64,000 nt of DNA from Rhodanobacter sp. Root480 (lineage in GTDB: Bacteria > Pseudomonadota > Gammaproteobacteria > Xanthomonadales > Rhodanobacteraceae), in assembly GCF_001426645.1 (NCBI RefSeq), contig NZ_LMEX01000001.1:1254755-1318754 (forward strand), written 5' to 3'. The number at the start of each line of letters is the position of its first letter. The stretch's first letter is position 1. Shown here in pieces: positions 10,999-20,379 of this stretch. Below the pieces are notes generated by a model that made no database searches, was not told the DNA's origin, and saw only the letters and a program-made list of their open reading frames with translations. A program made the position numbers and the translations under genes.

Positions 10999-13104
10999 TC
11001 AGACGCTGGCGCGTTCCTCGTCGGTCACCGCCTTCATCGACAGGCGGATGCGGCCCTGCTTGTCGACCTCGAGCACCTTGACCTTGACGATGTCGCCTTC
11101 CTTCAGCTTGTCGGACACCTTCTCGACGCGCTCATCGGAAATCTGCGACACGTGCACCAGACCATCCTTGCCCGGCATGATCGTGACGAACGCGCCGAAG
11201 TCCATCAGCTTGGCGACCTTGCCTTCGTAGATGCGACCCGGCTCCACGTCGGAGGTGATCTGCTCGATGCGCTTCTTCGCCGCTTCGGCCGCCTCGCGAT
11301 TGACCGAGCCGACGATGATGGTGCCGTCGTCGCTGATGTCGATGGTGGTGCCGGTTTCCTCGGTGATCGAGCGGATCGTGGCGCCACCCTTGCCGATCAC
11401 TTCGCGGATCTTGTCCGGGTGGATCTTGATGGTCAGCAGGCGCGGTGCGAACTCGCTCATTTCCGTGCGAGCCGTGCTCAGGCACTTGGCCATCTCGCCC
11501 AGGATGTGCAGGCGCCCCTGCTTGGCCTGGGCCAGTGCCACCTTCATGATCTCTTCGGTGATGCCGTCGATCTTGATGTCCATCTGCAGCGCGGAGATGC
11601 CATCGGCGCTACCGGCCACCTTGAAGTCCATGTCGCCGAGGTGATCTTCATCACCCAGGATGTCGCTGAGAACGACGAAGTCGTTGCCTTCCTTGACCAG
11701 GCCCATGGCGATACCGGCCACCGGCGCCTTCAGCGGCACGCCGGCATCCATCATCGCCAGCGAGGAACCGCACACGGAAGCCATCGACGAGGAGCCGTTG
11801 GACTCGGTGATTTCCGAGACCACGCGCACCACGTACGGGAATTCCTCGATCGTCGGCTTGACCGCCTGCACACCGCGCTTGGCGAGGCGACCGTGGCCGA
11901 TCTCGCGACGCTTCGGCGCGCCGAAACGGCCGGCTTCGCCCACCGAGAACGGGGGGAAGTTGTAGTGGAACAGGAACGGGTCCTTCGACTCGCCGCCGGG
12001 GGCGTCGATGATCTGCGCGTCGCGCGTGGTGCCCAGCGTGATGACGACCAGCGCCTGGGTTTCGCCACGGGTGAACAGCGCCGAACCATGCGTGCGCGGC
12101 AGCACGCCGATGCGGGCCGAGATGGCGCGCACGTCGTCGAGCTGACGGCCGTCGATGCGGACCTTGGTCTTCAGCACGCTGTCGCGCATGGTGTGGTATT
12201 CGAGTTCCTCGAATTCCTTGGCGATCGCAGCGGACGCCCAGCCCTTCTCTTCGGCCTGCGCCTTGAGGCCGGCCAGCACGTCGGACTTGATCGCGGAGAT
12301 CGCGTCGCGACGCTCCAGCTTGTCGCGCACCTGGAACGCTGCAGCCAGCTGATCGCCGACGGCACCCTTGACGGCGGCAACCAGCGACTCGTCGCGGGCC
12401 GGCGCCTTCCAGTCCCACGACGGCTTGCCGGCTTCGGTGGCCAGCTCGGCGATGGCGCGGATGGCGGTCTGCATCTGCTGGTGACCGAACATCACGGCAC
12501 CCAGCATCACGTCCTCGGACAGCAGCTTGGCTTCCGACTCCACCATCAGCACGGCACCGGCGGTACCGGCGACAACCAGGTCGAGATCGGAGGTCTTCAG
12601 TTCGGTGGCGGTCGGGTTCAGCAGGTACTGGCCGTTGGCGTAACCGACGCGGGCGGCGCCGATCGGGCCCTTGAACGGGATGCCGGCCAGGCTCAGCGCG
12701 GCGGACGCACCCAGCAGGGCCACGATGTCGCCGTCCACTTCCGGGTTCAGCGACACGACCTGCGCGATGACCTGCACTTCGTTCTTGAAGTCATCCGGGA
12801 ACAGCGGACGCACCGGGCGATCGATCAGACGCGAGGTCAGCGTTTCCTTTTCGGTCGGGCGGCCTTCACGCTTGAAGAAGCCACCGGGGATGCGACCGGC
12901 CGAATAGAACTTCTCGACATAGTCGACGGTGAGCGGGAAGAAATCCTGCCCTTCCTTCTGCTTGGTGGCCGCCACGGCGGTGACCAGCACCACGGTGCCG
13001 CCCATGCTGACCATGACCGCACCGGATGCCTGGCGGGCAATTTCGCCCGTCTCCAGTGTGACTTCGTGATTACCGTACTGGAATGACTTGGTTACTTTTG
13101 CCAC
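10999..13104 (-). CDS. pnp: Polyribonucleotide nucleotidyltransferase (PNPase)
   Basis: The 701-aa phosphorolytic 3'-5' exoribonuclease is a degradosome component and also a polymerase. Two RNase PH-like domains (about 1-210 and 320-540) flank an all-helical linker. A KH domain follows with [15 protein letters not shown], and a C-terminal S1 domain with [14 protein letters not shown] and [10 protein letters not shown]. Length and domain order match E. coli PNPase. It is the last gene of the metY operon, 85 bases after rpsO, and the intergenic stretch carries a hairpin. In E. coli, RNase III cleavage and PNPase autocontrol act at that position; that the same applies here is inference. Confidence 0.97.
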   Translation of the reverse strand: MAKVTKSFQYGNHEVTLETGEIARQASGAVMVSMGGTVVLVTAVAATKQKEGQDFFPLTVDYVEKFYSAGRIPGGFFKREGRPTEKETLTSRLIDRPVRPLFPDDFKNEVQVIAQVVSLNPEVDGDIVALLGASAALSLAGIPFKGPIGAARVGYANGQYLLNPTATELKTSDLDLVVAGTAGAVLMVESEAKLLSEDVMLGAVMFGHQQMQTAIRAIAELATEAGKPSWDWKAPARDESLVAAVKGAVGDQLAAAFQVRDKLERRDAISAIKSDVLAGLKAQAEEKGWASAAIAKEFEELEYHTMRDSVLKTKVRIDGRQLDDVRAISARIGVLPRTHGSALFTRGETQALVVITLGTTRDAQIIDAPGGESKDPFLFHYNFPPFSVGEAGRFGAPKRREIGHGRLAKRGVQAVKPTIEEFPYVVRVVSEITESNGSSSMASVCGSSLAMMDAGVPLKAPVAGIAMGLVKEGNDFVVLSDILGDEDHLGDMDFKVAGSADGISALQMDIKIDGITEEIMKVALAQAKQGRLHILGEMAKCLSTARTEMSEFAPRLLTIKIHPDKIREVIGKGGATIRSITEETGTTIDISDDGTIIVGSVNREAAEAAKKRIEQITSDVEPGRIYEGKVAKLMDFGAFVTIMPGKDGLVHVSQISDERVEKVSDKLKEGDIVKVKVLEVDKQGRIRLSMKAVTDEERASV

Positions 13105-13127
13105 GTGTTTGATTCCTGATCTGATTG

Positions 13128-13157
13128 AAGAAGTGCGCCCTGCGACGGGCGCTTCTT
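13128..13157 (-). other. Hairpin in the rpsO-pnp intergenic region
   Basis: AAGAAGTGCGCCC (13128-13140) pairs with GGGCGCTTCTT (13147-13157), with a two-base bulge and a 6-base loop. There is no T run, so it looks more like an RNA-processing or partial-attenuation structure than a terminator. This is where E. coli has the RNase III site controlling pnp. Confidence 0.5.
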
Positions 13158-13189
13158 GATCCTTGCGTTCACGCAGGAACGCGCGCGAA

Positions 13190-13459
13190 TCAGCGACGCA
13201 GGCCGAGGCGTTCGATCAGGGTCTGGTAACGGGCGAGATCGCGATCCTTCAGATACGCCAGCAGACGCTTGCGCTGGTTGACCAGCTTCAGCAGGCCACG
13301 GCGGGAGTGGTGATCCTGCTTGTGATCCTTGAAGTGGCCGGTGAGGTGCTCGATGCGAGCGGACAGCAGGGCCACCTGGACTTCGGTCGAACCGGTATCG
13401 TTCGGCACGCGGCCGAAATCAGCGATGATCTTGCCGGTCTGTTCTGCGGTAAGAGACAT
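13190..13459 (-). CDS. rpsO: 30S ribosomal protein S15
   Basis: The 89-aa protein binds the 16S rRNA central domain early in small-subunit assembly and contacts 23S rRNA in a bridge. The sequence [15 protein letters not shown], the [18 protein letters not shown] segment and [19 protein letters not shown] are diagnostic. An upstream in-frame GTG would add 20 codons running through a hairpin; I use ATG 13459, which gives the standard length. It lies between truB and pnp, as in the E. coli operon. A long stem-loop precedes it and may serve S15 autoregulation or processing. Confidence 0.97.
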   Translation of the reverse strand: MSLTAEQTGKIIADFGRVPNDTGSTEVQVALLSARIEHLTGHFKDHKQDHHSRRGLLKLVNQRKRLLAYLKDRDLARYQTLIERLGLRR

Positions 13460-13478
13460 GGAGTACGTTTCCTTGAAA

Positions 13479-13536
13479 AGGCGATGCGAAGCTTGCGCTT
13501 GCATCATCAGCGATGACACAAGCGCAAGCTTCGCCT
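13479..13536 (-). promoter_or_regulatory. Long stem-loop in the rpsO leader
   Basis: GAAGCTTGCGCTTG (13488-13501) and CAAGCGCAAGCTTC (13519-13532) form a perfect 14-bp stem with a 17-base loop. It is extended by AGGCG/CGCCT with a bulge. On the minus strand the 3' side runs into CGCCTTTTC, then the rpsO Shine-Dalgarno. It could be an attenuator, an RNase III site, or part of an S15-responsive leader. Confidence 0.6.
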
Positions 13537-13565
13537 AGATGAGTGAAAGCGTTGAAATAACTTGT

Positions 13566-14570
13566 CTATTCTACTGACCGGAGCGGTGTTACAACAAGAG
13601 CAGAGCGGCTTTTTCGCCGCAAATCGTCATCCGGCGGCAGGTTGAAGCCGCGCAGGATGCGGGTTTGCCGTTGTGCATCCAGCTCGAGCACCGCCAGCAA
13701 CGCGCCATCGCTGGCAAATGCCGCACAGCGACCGGTCGGCAACGATGCGTCCAACTGCACCGGCTGGCCGCGGGCAATCGCCATGCTTTGCGTTTCATCG
13801 AGCTGCACGGCGGGGATGTCCGACAGGCCCGCGGACACCGGCAGCATCTGCGACAGCAGCACGTCGTCACCCTGCTCGGCGGCCTGCTGCAAATCCTCCA
13901 GTGTCATCATGCGCGGTTCGCGGAAGGGTTCAACCCAGGTGCGGCGCAATGCGGTCAGATGGGCGCCGCAACCCAGATCCTCGCCCAGGGCCGTGGCCAG
14001 CGCACGCACGTAGGTACCCGAGCCGCATTCGACCAGCAACTGCAACGTGTCATCCGTACGCGCCTGCAATTCCAGCTGATACACGTCGACTTCCCGCGGT
14101 TCCACCTCAACCGTTTCGCCGCGACGTGCTTTCTCGTACAACCGTTCGCCGTCGCGTTTGAGCGCCGAGTACATTGGCGGCACCTGCAGGATGCGGCCGC
14201 GCAGCTTCACCAGCGCCGCCTCGATCGCGGCGGCGTCGAGTGGCGGCACGGGACGTTGCTGCAGGACTTCGCCTTCGCAATCGGCGGTATCGGTGGTGAT
14301 GCCCAGGCGGCATTCGGCGATATACGCCTTGCGTGAACCCAGCAGGGTACCGGCCAACTTGGTGGCCTCGCCGAAGCATAGTGGCAGCAACCCGGTCGCC
14401 AGCGGATCGAGTGCGCCGGCATGGCCACCCTTGGCCGCGCGAAACAGTCGGCGCGCGGACTGCAACGCCTGGTTGGAGCTCACGCCCATCGGCTTGTCGA
14501 GCAGCACGATGCCATGCAAGTCACGCCACTGGATACGCGCAGACCGGTTTATCGAAGCACGGGATGCCAC
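13566..14570 (-). CDS. truB: tRNA pseudouridine(55) synthase
   Basis: The 334-aa enzyme converts U55 of the T-loop to pseudouridine in nearly all tRNAs. Motif II GGHAGALDPLATG (48-60) contains the catalytic D55; LLDKPMGVSSN (23-33) is motif I. A C-terminal PUA-like region follows. The start is GTG 14570, with GGAAGG upstream and 11 bases after the rbfA stop; an open frame continues upstream but overlaps rbfA in another frame and is not real. The gene lies between rbfA and rpsO, the classical order. Confidence 0.96.
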   Translation of the reverse strand: MASRASINRSARIQWRDLHGIVLLDKPMGVSSNQALQSARRLFRAAKGGHAGALDPLATGLLPLCFGEATKLAGTLLGSRKAYIAECRLGITTDTADCEGEVLQQRPVPPLDAAAIEAALVKLRGRILQVPPMYSALKRDGERLYEKARRGETVEVEPREVDVYQLELQARTDDTLQLLVECGSGTYVRALATALGEDLGCGAHLTALRRTWVEPFREPRMMTLEDLQQAAEQGDDVLLSQMLPVSAGLSDIPAVQLDETQSMAIARGQPVQLDASLPTGRCAAFASDGALLAVLELDAQRQTRILRGFNLPPDDDLRRKSRSALVVTPLRSVE

Positions 14571-14581
14571 TCGACCTTCCG

Positions 14582-14962
14582 TCAATCCTGCTTGTCGTCG
14601 GCCGGCGGCAGCGTACGCGCCTGCTCGCGCAGCAGCGTGTCGATGCGCTCGCCCTTGTCGACCGAGTCGTCGTACTTGAACTTCAGCTCCGGCACGCGAC
14701 GCATGCGCATGCCGCTGTGCGCCAGCGAATGCCGGATCTCGTGACTGATCTGGTTCAACGCCTTCACCGCGGGCAAGCCCTGGTCGGGCAGCAGTGCGGT
14801 CACCCACACCGTGGCCCAATCCAGGTCGCGCGTGATCTCCACGTCCGAGACGCTGACCGACGGCAAGCCGTGATCGCGCACGGCGGCATGCACCAGCAAA
14901 CCGAGTTCGCGGCGCAGTTCAGCACCTATGCGGTCGGTACGTTTGAAATCGCGGGAGGGCAT
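14582..14962 (-). CDS. rbfA: 30S ribosome-binding factor A
   Basis: The 126-aa KH-fold factor aids late maturation of 16S rRNA and cold adaptation. MPSRDFKRTDRIGAELRREL and the ALNQISHEIRHSLAH helix are typical. Length is normal. Upstream of the ATG the sequence is CCCGGCCCCTCT, which contains no Shine-Dalgarno-like purine run. Instead the C-rich arm of a GGGAATN repeat element ends 7 bases before the ATG. The gene follows infB in the metY operon and precedes truB by 11 bases. How translation initiates is therefore unclear. Confidence 0.95.
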   Translation of the reverse strand: MPSRDFKRTDRIGAELRRELGLLVHAAVRDHGLPSVSVSDVEITRDLDWATVWVTALLPDQGLPAVKALNQISHEIRHSLAHSGMRMRRVPELKFKYDDSVDKGERIDTLLREQARTLPPADDKQD

Positions 14963-14969
14963 AGAGGGG

Positions 14970-15080
14970 CCGGGAATGGGGAATGGAGAATAGGGAATGG
15001 CAAGAGCCAGGAACGCGCGAAACCGGGAATCGAGGGAGAACCGGCTTTTACGATTCCCGATTCCCCATTCCCGATTCCCA
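14970..15080. repeat. GGGAATN-heptamer inverted-repeat element, copy 1 (infB-rbfA)
   Basis: The left arm 14970-15000 reads as GGGAATG-type heptamers with small changes; the right arm 15051-15080 is the complementary CATTCCC/GATTCCC form. The core contains CAAGAGC (15002-15008) and CGGCTTTTAC, also seen in copy 3. In infB-rbfA mRNA the 5' arm has four GGG tracts spaced 3-4 bases apart, fitting a G-quadruplex motif. The 3' arm abuts the rbfA start. Two other copies lie at 32397-32550 and 57110-57195. Confidence 0.9.
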
Positions 15081-15105
15081 CGCTGTAACGCTCCGCGTTA
15101 CAGCG
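15081..15105 (-). other. Perfect hairpin containing the infB stop codon
   Basis: CGCTGTAACGC (15081-15091) and GCGTTACAGCG (15095-15105) form an 11-bp perfect stem with a 3-base loop. The infB TAA (15098-15100) lies inside the stem. There is no T run on the minus strand, so it is unlikely to be a simple terminator. Confidence 0.8.
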
Positions 15106-17911
15106 TACGAGCCACCTCGGTACGCTCGAAGCATTCGATCTGGTCGCCGGCCTTGACGTCGTTGTATTGCTTGACGGCGATACCGCATTCCATGCCGTTG
15201 CGCACTTCGTCCACCAGCTCCTTGAAGCGGCGCAGCGATTCCAGTTCGCCTTCGAAGATCACCACGTTGTCGCGCAACACGCGGATCGGCTTGCTGCGCT
15301 TGACCGTGCCTTCGGTGACCATGCAACCGGCCACGGCGCCGAACTTGGAGCTGCGGAACACGTCGCGCACCTCGGCGATGCCGATGATGTCCTCGCGCAC
15401 TTCCATGCCGAGCAGGCCGGTAGCCGCCTGCGTCACCTGATCGATCACGTCATAGATGATCGAGAAGTAGCGCACGTCCAGGCCATTGGTTTCGATGACC
15501 TTGCGTGCCGACGCATCGGCGCGCACGTTGAAGCCGATGACCAACGCCTTCGATGCGGCTGCCAGGGTGGCGTCCGACTCGGTGATGCCACCGACGCCGG
15601 AGGAAACCACGTTGACGCGCACGCGCTCGTTGCCGATCTGCGTGAGCGACTCGCGCAACGCTTCGACCGAGCCCTGCACGTCGCCCTTGACCAGGATGTT
15701 GAGCGTCTGCTGCTCTTCGCCCTGGCCCATCTTGGCAATGATGTCCTCGAGCCGGTTGGCCTTGCTGACCATGCGCGTTTCGCGACGCTTCTGCTGACGT
15801 TCCTCAGCCACTTCGCGGGCCAGCCGCTCGTCCTCGACGCAGACAAAGTCGTCGCCGGTTTCCGGCACGCCGGACAAGCCGAGCACCTGCACGGGAATCG
15901 ACGGACCAGCTTCAGCAACCTGCTTGCCCGATTCGTCAATCAGCGCGCGCATGCGGCCGTATTCGATGCCGCAGACGATGAAATCGCCCTTCTTCAGCGT
16001 GCCCTGCTGCACCAGCACGGTGGCCACCGGACCGCGGCCGCGATCGAGGCTGGACTCGATCACCACGCCCGAGGCGCGGCCATCGACTACGGCACTCAGC
16101 TCCATCACTTCAGCCTGGATCGAGATGGCGTCCAGCAGATCCTCCACGCCCATGCCGGTCTTGGCCGACACCGGCACGAACTGCACGTCGCCGCCCCAGT
16201 CTTCCGGCACCACTTCCTGCGCCACCAGACCCTGCTTCACGTTGTCCGGGTTGGCGCCGTCCTTGTCCATCTTGTTGACAGCCACGATCAGCGGCACCTT
16301 GGCGGCGCGCGCATGCTTGACCGCCTCGATCGTCTGCGGCTTCACGCCGTCGTCGGCGGCCACCACCAGGATCACGATGTCGGTCGATTGCGCACCACGG
16401 GCGCGCATCGAGGTGAACGCCGCGTGGCCCGGGGTATCGAGGAAGGTGATCACGCCCTTCGACGTTTTCACGTGATACGCGCCGATGTGCTGGGTAATGC
16501 CGCCGGCTTCACCGGAAGCCACCTTGGTACGGCGGATGTAATCGAGCAACGAGGTCTTGCCGTGGTCGACGTGGCCCATGATGGTGACCACCGGCGGGCG
16601 AGTGCTCTTCTCGCCTTCCAGCTCCACGTTCTGGGTGTGTGCGGCCAGCGTTTCCTCGGCGTTGTTCTGCGTATCGGCCACTGGCACGTGACCGAGTTCT
16701 TCGACCACAAGCACCGCGGTGTCGTGGTCGATGGTCTGGTTGATGGTCGCCATGACGCCCATCTTGAACAGCGCCTTGACCACCTCCGAACCCTTGACCG
16801 CCATTTTCTGCGCCAGCTCGGCCACGATGTTGGCATCGCTGACGATCACCTCACGCACCACCGGCGCGGTGGGGCGCGAGAAGCCATGCGGGCCGCTGGG
16901 CGCGCTGTGGCTGCTGCGCATGGCATCGCGACCGCTGCTGCGGCCGGGCTTGCCACGCTTGTTGTTGCTGGAACGGCGGGCGCGATCGGCCTCGCTGAGG
17001 TGCAGTTCGCCGCCGGCGAAACGCTTGCCGCTCGCATCCCCACGCTCGCCGCCACGGGCGTGCTTGGCCTTGCCGCGCCCGGCATCGCTGGCGGGTGCTG
17101 CTGCCGTATCGCTCGCGCCGGCTGCGGGGCGCGTTGCCGCCGCACGCGCGGGGGCTGGCGCTGGCGCCGGAGCGGGTACCGGGGCCGGCTTGACCAGCTT
17201 TTCGCGCTTGCGCGGCTCGTGGATGCGCGGAAGGATCATGCCCAGCTCGCGCTGGTCCATCCGCTGGACCACGGACGAATCCGCGGCATCATGTGCGGGC
17301 TCGACCTCGGGAGCGTCAGGCGCCGCTGCGGCAGCCTCCGCTGCAACCGGTGCCTGCTCGGCGGCGGCTTCCGCCTCGGCCTGCGCCCGACGCTGGGCTT
17401 CGGCGGCCTGCTGTTTCTGCTCTTCTTCCTGAGCGCGCTGCTGCGCTTCTTGCTGGCGCCGTGCTTCCTGCTCGCGACGATCGTTCTCTTCCTGCTCGCG
17501 CTGCTGCTGCGATTCCTGCAGCTTGCGCGTGGCCTCCTCGCGCTCGGGCTCGGTACTGGCTTCCTCGGCGATCACGCTGCGCTTGACGTAGGTGCGTTTG
17601 GCGCGCACTTCGACATTCACCGTCTTGGCGGTACCGGCAGCGCCGCGCGCACCGGGCGTGGCGACCTTCAATTCGCCGACCGTGCGTCGCTTCAGCGTGA
17701 TCTGCCTGGGTGCACTGGCGTCGGCCTCGGCCGCGGTGTCGCCCTTGCCATGCGTGCGACGCAGGAAGCCCAGCAGCTTCACCTTCTCGGTGCTGCTGAT
17801 GACCTGCTCCTGGTCGGAAAATTTCATGCCCGCTTCGCCAAGCTGCGTCAGCAGCTTGTCCACCGGCATGCCCAATACCTGGGCGAGTTGTTTGATCGTG
17901 ACGTCCGACAT
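15098..17911 (-). CDS. infB: Translation initiation factor IF-2
   Basis: The 937-aa GTPase places fMet-tRNA on the 30S subunit and promotes 50S joining. The N-terminal IF2 domain (1-50) is followed by a charged, low-complexity linker (about 120-340) with a QE-rich coiled region and alanine/proline repeats. A second IF2_N-like domain lies near 353-405, then the G domain with G1 GHVDHGKT at 446-453, DTPGH and NKMD, and domains II-IV. Length is typical for gammaproteobacterial IF-2. It follows nusA in the metY operon. The stop codon sits in a strong hairpin directly before repeat copy 1. Confidence 0.97.
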   Translation of the reverse strand: MSDVTIKQLAQVLGMPVDKLLTQLGEAGMKFSDQEQVISSTEKVKLLGFLRRTHGKGDTAAEADASAPRQITLKRRTVGELKVATPGARGAAGTAKTVNVEVRAKRTYVKRSVIAEEASTEPEREEATRKLQESQQQREQEENDRREQEARRQQEAQQRAQEEEQKQQAAEAQRRAQAEAEAAAEQAPVAAEAAAAAPDAPEVEPAHDAADSSVVQRMDQRELGMILPRIHEPRKREKLVKPAPVPAPAPAPAPARAAATRPAAGASDTAAAPASDAGRGKAKHARGGERGDASGKRFAGGELHLSEADRARRSSNNKRGKPGRSSGRDAMRSSHSAPSGPHGFSRPTAPVVREVIVSDANIVAELAQKMAVKGSEVVKALFKMGVMATINQTIDHDTAVLVVEELGHVPVADTQNNAEETLAAHTQNVELEGEKSTRPPVVTIMGHVDHGKTSLLDYIRRTKVASGEAGGITQHIGAYHVKTSKGVITFLDTPGHAAFTSMRARGAQSTDIVILVVAADDGVKPQTIEAVKHARAAKVPLIVAVNKMDKDGANPDNVKQGLVAQEVVPEDWGGDVQFVPVSAKTGMGVEDLLDAISIQAEVMELSAVVDGRASGVVIESSLDRGRGPVATVLVQQGTLKKGDFIVCGIEYGRMRALIDESGKQVAEAGPSIPVQVLGLSGVPETGDDFVCVEDERLAREVAEERQQKRRETRMVSKANRLEDIIAKMGQGEEQQTLNILVKGDVQGSVEALRESLTQIGNERVRVNVVSSGVGGITESDATLAAASKALVIGFNVRADASARKVIETNGLDVRYFSIIYDVIDQVTQAATGLLGMEVREDIIGIAEVRDVFRSSKFGAVAGCMVTEGTVKRSKPIRVLRDNVVIFEGELESLRRFKELVDEVRNGMECGIAVKQYNDVKAGDQIECFERTEVARTL

Positions 17912-17985
17912 CGTTTTGTTGCTCCGCCGTTCCCGCGCTTATCGTCTGTGCGGCATTGTCTGCGCCGCCACCTCCATCCGTGGTG

Positions 17986-18003
17986 AAAGGCCCGAAGGCC
18001 TTT
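17986..18003 (-). other. TTCG-tetraloop hairpin in the nusA-infB spacer
   Basis: AAAGGCC (17986-17992) and GGCCTTT (17997-18003) enclose CGAA; in the mRNA the loop is UUCG, an exceptionally stable tetraloop. No T tract follows. It is a possible processing or stability element between nusA and infB. Confidence 0.55.
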
Positions 18004-18038
18004 CCTGGTGCGCCCGTCCAGGGCGCCGCCAACCGCGG

Positions 18039-19544
18039 TTAGCCGCCCTTCTCCAGTCGCTCGATCATCGGTGCGCGCGCGGACATGATCAGCGCCGCCG
18101 CGCGCGCCTCGTCCATGCCCTCGATATCGATCAGGTCGTCCACGGCCAGGTCGGCCAGGTCGTCCACCGTGAAAACTTCGCGCGCGGCCAGTGCCAGCGC
18201 CAGCGATTCGTCCATGCCTTCGAGCGCCAGCAGATCACCGGAGCCCTCGCCCTCATCGACCCCCTCTTCCGCGGCCAGCGCCTCGGTCAGCAGGGCATCG
18301 CGGGCGCGCGCACGCAGTTCCTCGACGATGTCCTCGTCGAAGCCTTCCACGGCAAGCAGCTCGGCGCTGGGTACGTAGGCAATTTCCTCGACGCTGGAGA
18401 AGCCTTCCTGCACCAGGATGTTGGCGATTTCCTGATCCACTTCGAGCTTGTCCATGAACAACTGGCGGGCGGCGTCCTGCTCGCTCTCGCTCTTGGCGGT
18501 GACCTGGTCCTGCGTCATCACGTTGAGCTGCCAGCCCGTCAGCTTGCTGGCCAGGCGCACGTTCTGGCCACCGCGGCCGATCGCCTGGGACAGCTTGTCC
18601 TCGGCCACCGCGATATCCATCGAGTGTTTTTCCTCGTCCATGATGATGGACTGCACTTCGGCCGGCGCCATCGCATTGATGACGAACTGCGCCTGGTTCT
18701 CGTGCCACAGGATGATGTCGACGCGCTCGCCGTTGAGGTCGTTCGACACCGCCTGCACGCGCGAGCCGCGCATGCCGATGCAGGCGCCGATGGGATCAGT
18801 GCGGCTGTCGTGGGCCAGCACGGCGATCTTGGCGCGGTCGCCCGGATCACGGGCGCAACCCTTGATCTCGACCAGGCCCTGACCGACTTCCGGCACTTCC
18901 AGCTTGAACAGCTCGATCATGAATTCCGGCGCCGCGCGCGACACGAACAGCTGCGGGCCGCGCGGTTCCGAACGCACTTCATACAGGTAACCGCGCACGC
19001 GATCGCCGACGCGGGCCGATTCACGCGGAATCGTCTTGTCGCGCGGAATGAAGGCCTCGGCGTTGCTGCCCAGATCCAGATAGATGTTGCCGCGCTCGAC
19101 CCGCTTGACGATGCCGGTGACCAGCTCGCCCACGCGATCGACAAACGCATCGACCACCTGCTGGCGCTCGGCTTCGCGTACGCGCTGCACGATTACCTGC
19201 TTGGCGGCCTGCGCTGCGATACGGCCGAACTCGGCGTTCTCGACCTGCTCCTCGATGTATTCACCCACCTGGGCATCCGCGCGCACGTCCAGCGCATCCA
19301 TCAGGCGCAGTTGATACGACGGCGATTCCATCTCGCCATCGTCGGCAATGATTTCCCAGCGGCGGAAGGTTTCGTATTCGCCAGTGTCATGGTCGATCGA
19401 CACGCGCACGTCGGGCTCTTCTTCGGGGTAGCGCTTCTTCGCGGCCGAAGCCAGCGCGGCCTCCATCGCCTCGAAAATCACTTCCAGCGGCACGCCCTTT
19501 TCATTGGCGACCGCGTCGACGACCAGCAAAAGTTCTTTGCTCAT
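18039..19544 (-). CDS. nusA: Transcription termination/antitermination protein NusA
   Basis: The 501-aa RNA polymerase-binding factor modulates pausing, termination and antitermination. An N-terminal polymerase-binding domain (1-130) is followed by S1, KH1 and KH2. KH1 includes DPIGACIGMRGSRVQAVSNDLNGE, and KH2 has the QAIGRGGQNVRLASKLTGW signature. The C-terminus has two acidic repeats with EGFDEDIVEELRARA and DIEGMDEARAAALIMSAR, as in gammaproteobacteria that use alphaCTD contacts. It is second in the rimP-nusA-infB order. In E. coli NusA controls its own operon through terminators between metY and rimP; similar tandem terminators are present here. Confidence 0.97.
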   Translation of the reverse strand: MSKELLLVVDAVANEKGVPLEVIFEAMEAALASAAKKRYPEEEPDVRVSIDHDTGEYETFRRWEIIADDGEMESPSYQLRLMDALDVRADAQVGEYIEEQVENAEFGRIAAQAAKQVIVQRVREAERQQVVDAFVDRVGELVTGIVKRVERGNIYLDLGSNAEAFIPRDKTIPRESARVGDRVRGYLYEVRSEPRGPQLFVSRAAPEFMIELFKLEVPEVGQGLVEIKGCARDPGDRAKIAVLAHDSRTDPIGACIGMRGSRVQAVSNDLNGERVDIILWHENQAQFVINAMAPAEVQSIIMDEEKHSMDIAVAEDKLSQAIGRGGQNVRLASKLTGWQLNVMTQDQVTAKSESEQDAARQLFMDKLEVDQEIANILVQEGFSSVEEIAYVPSAELLAVEGFDEDIVEELRARARDALLTEALAAEEGVDEGEGSGDLLALEGMDESLALALAAREVFTVDDLADLAVDDLIDIEGMDEARAAALIMSARAPMIERLEKGG

Positions 19545-19649
19545 TGCAGCAACTCCGTAGGCATCACGTGCGGATACCGATGGTTGAAATTGTTGTGTTC
19601 GTCCCGGAACACAAAACCTGGAACGCGGCCATGGTCAGGCCGCATCGAA

Positions 19650-20183
19650 TCACTTTTTGCCGGACACCTTGCCGCCGGGCTTGGGCTGCGGCGCATAACC
19701 CAGCGCCACCCAGTCCGGCACCACACGCGCGCTTTCCACCAGTGCATGATCGAATTCGAATGTCTTGCCTTCGGCTTCCAGCACGATGTGCTCGCCTTCC
19801 ACCGATGCCAGCTTGCCGCGCAGGCGACGGCGCCCTTCCAGCGGTGCCTTCAGCAGCACCTTCACTTCCTGCCCATCGACCTTCGCAAATTGCGCGGCGG
19901 TGAACAGCGGGCGATCAATACCGGGCGAGGAAACCTCCAGCACGTAATGGCCGGGGATCGGATCCTCCACATCGAGCAGCGCCGACAACTCGCGGCTGGC
20001 GCTTTCGCAATCCTCGATGCCGACCTCACGACGCTCACCATCGGCGCCGCTCTTGTCCAGCAGGTCCACGTAGATGCGCAGGGTACTCTGCCCTTGCGAC
20101 GGGTTGAACTCCACGCCAAGGCATTCCAGGCCCAGATCGGCCAGAACCTCGTTGAAACGCTGTGCCAGTGCCTGTGTATCCAT
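19650..20183 (-). CDS. rimP: Ribosome maturation factor RimP
   Basis: The 177-aa factor is needed for 30S maturation, acting on 16S rRNA near S19. The segment [23 protein letters not shown] is the family signature at about 92-114. An N-terminal alpha/beta domain and C-terminal SH3-like beta domain fit. The C-terminus is slightly extended with a basic PGGKVSGKK tail. ATG 20183 is the first protein-coding start after metY. Its leader contains two intrinsic terminators, implying control by readthrough. Confidence 0.95.
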   Translation of the reverse strand: MDTQALAQRFNEVLADLGLECLGVEFNPSQGQSTLRIYVDLLDKSGADGERREVGIEDCESASRELSALLDVEDPIPGHYVLEVSSPGIDRPLFTAAQFAKVDGQEVKVLLKAPLEGRRRLRGKLASVEGEHIVLEAEGKTFEFDHALVESARVVPDWVALGYAPQPKPGGKVSGKK

Positions 20184-20215
20184 GGGTCGTTATTCCCGGC
20201 TCACTCTCAGAACGG

Positions 20216-20248
20216 CAGAAACAAAAAATGGGCTCCAACGGCCCATTT
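20216..20248 (-). terminator. Second leader terminator between metY and rimP
   Basis: AAATGGGC (20226-20233) and GCCCATTT (20241-20248) form an 8-bp stem with a 7-base loop. On the minus strand it is followed by a T-rich tail (TTTGTTTC). It lies about 33 bases before the rimP start. Confidence 0.75.
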
Positions 20249-20334
20249 CCCTGTGTCGCCGATGTTCCTCCTCGTGCAGCTCCTTCCGGTGCCCTGGCGA
20301 AACTTGCCGCCCGGCACTACGCATCCTTGCGCCC

Positions 20335-20362
20335 AACAAAAAAGCCTCACGAGGAGGCTTTC
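20335..20362 (-). terminator. First leader terminator, directly after metY
   Basis: AAAGCCTC (20341-20348) and GAGGCTTT (20354-20361) form an 8-bp stem. On the minus strand it ends in a run of six T. It lies 18 bases past the tRNA 3' end. Confidence 0.82.
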
Positions 20363-20379
20363 TTGCATCAAGAAAGATC

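Noticed and set aside
13566..14819. An N-terminally extended TruB of 417 residues
   Set aside because: The extra part overlaps rbfA in another frame and has low-complexity composition; GTG 14570 has a ribosome site and gives the family length.
15167..17986. A 939-codon plus-strand frame opposite infB, and similar long frames opposite pnp, nuoL and the GGDEF-EAL gene
   Set aside because: All are shadows of well-supported minus-strand genes; long stop-free antisense frames are expected at this GC content.
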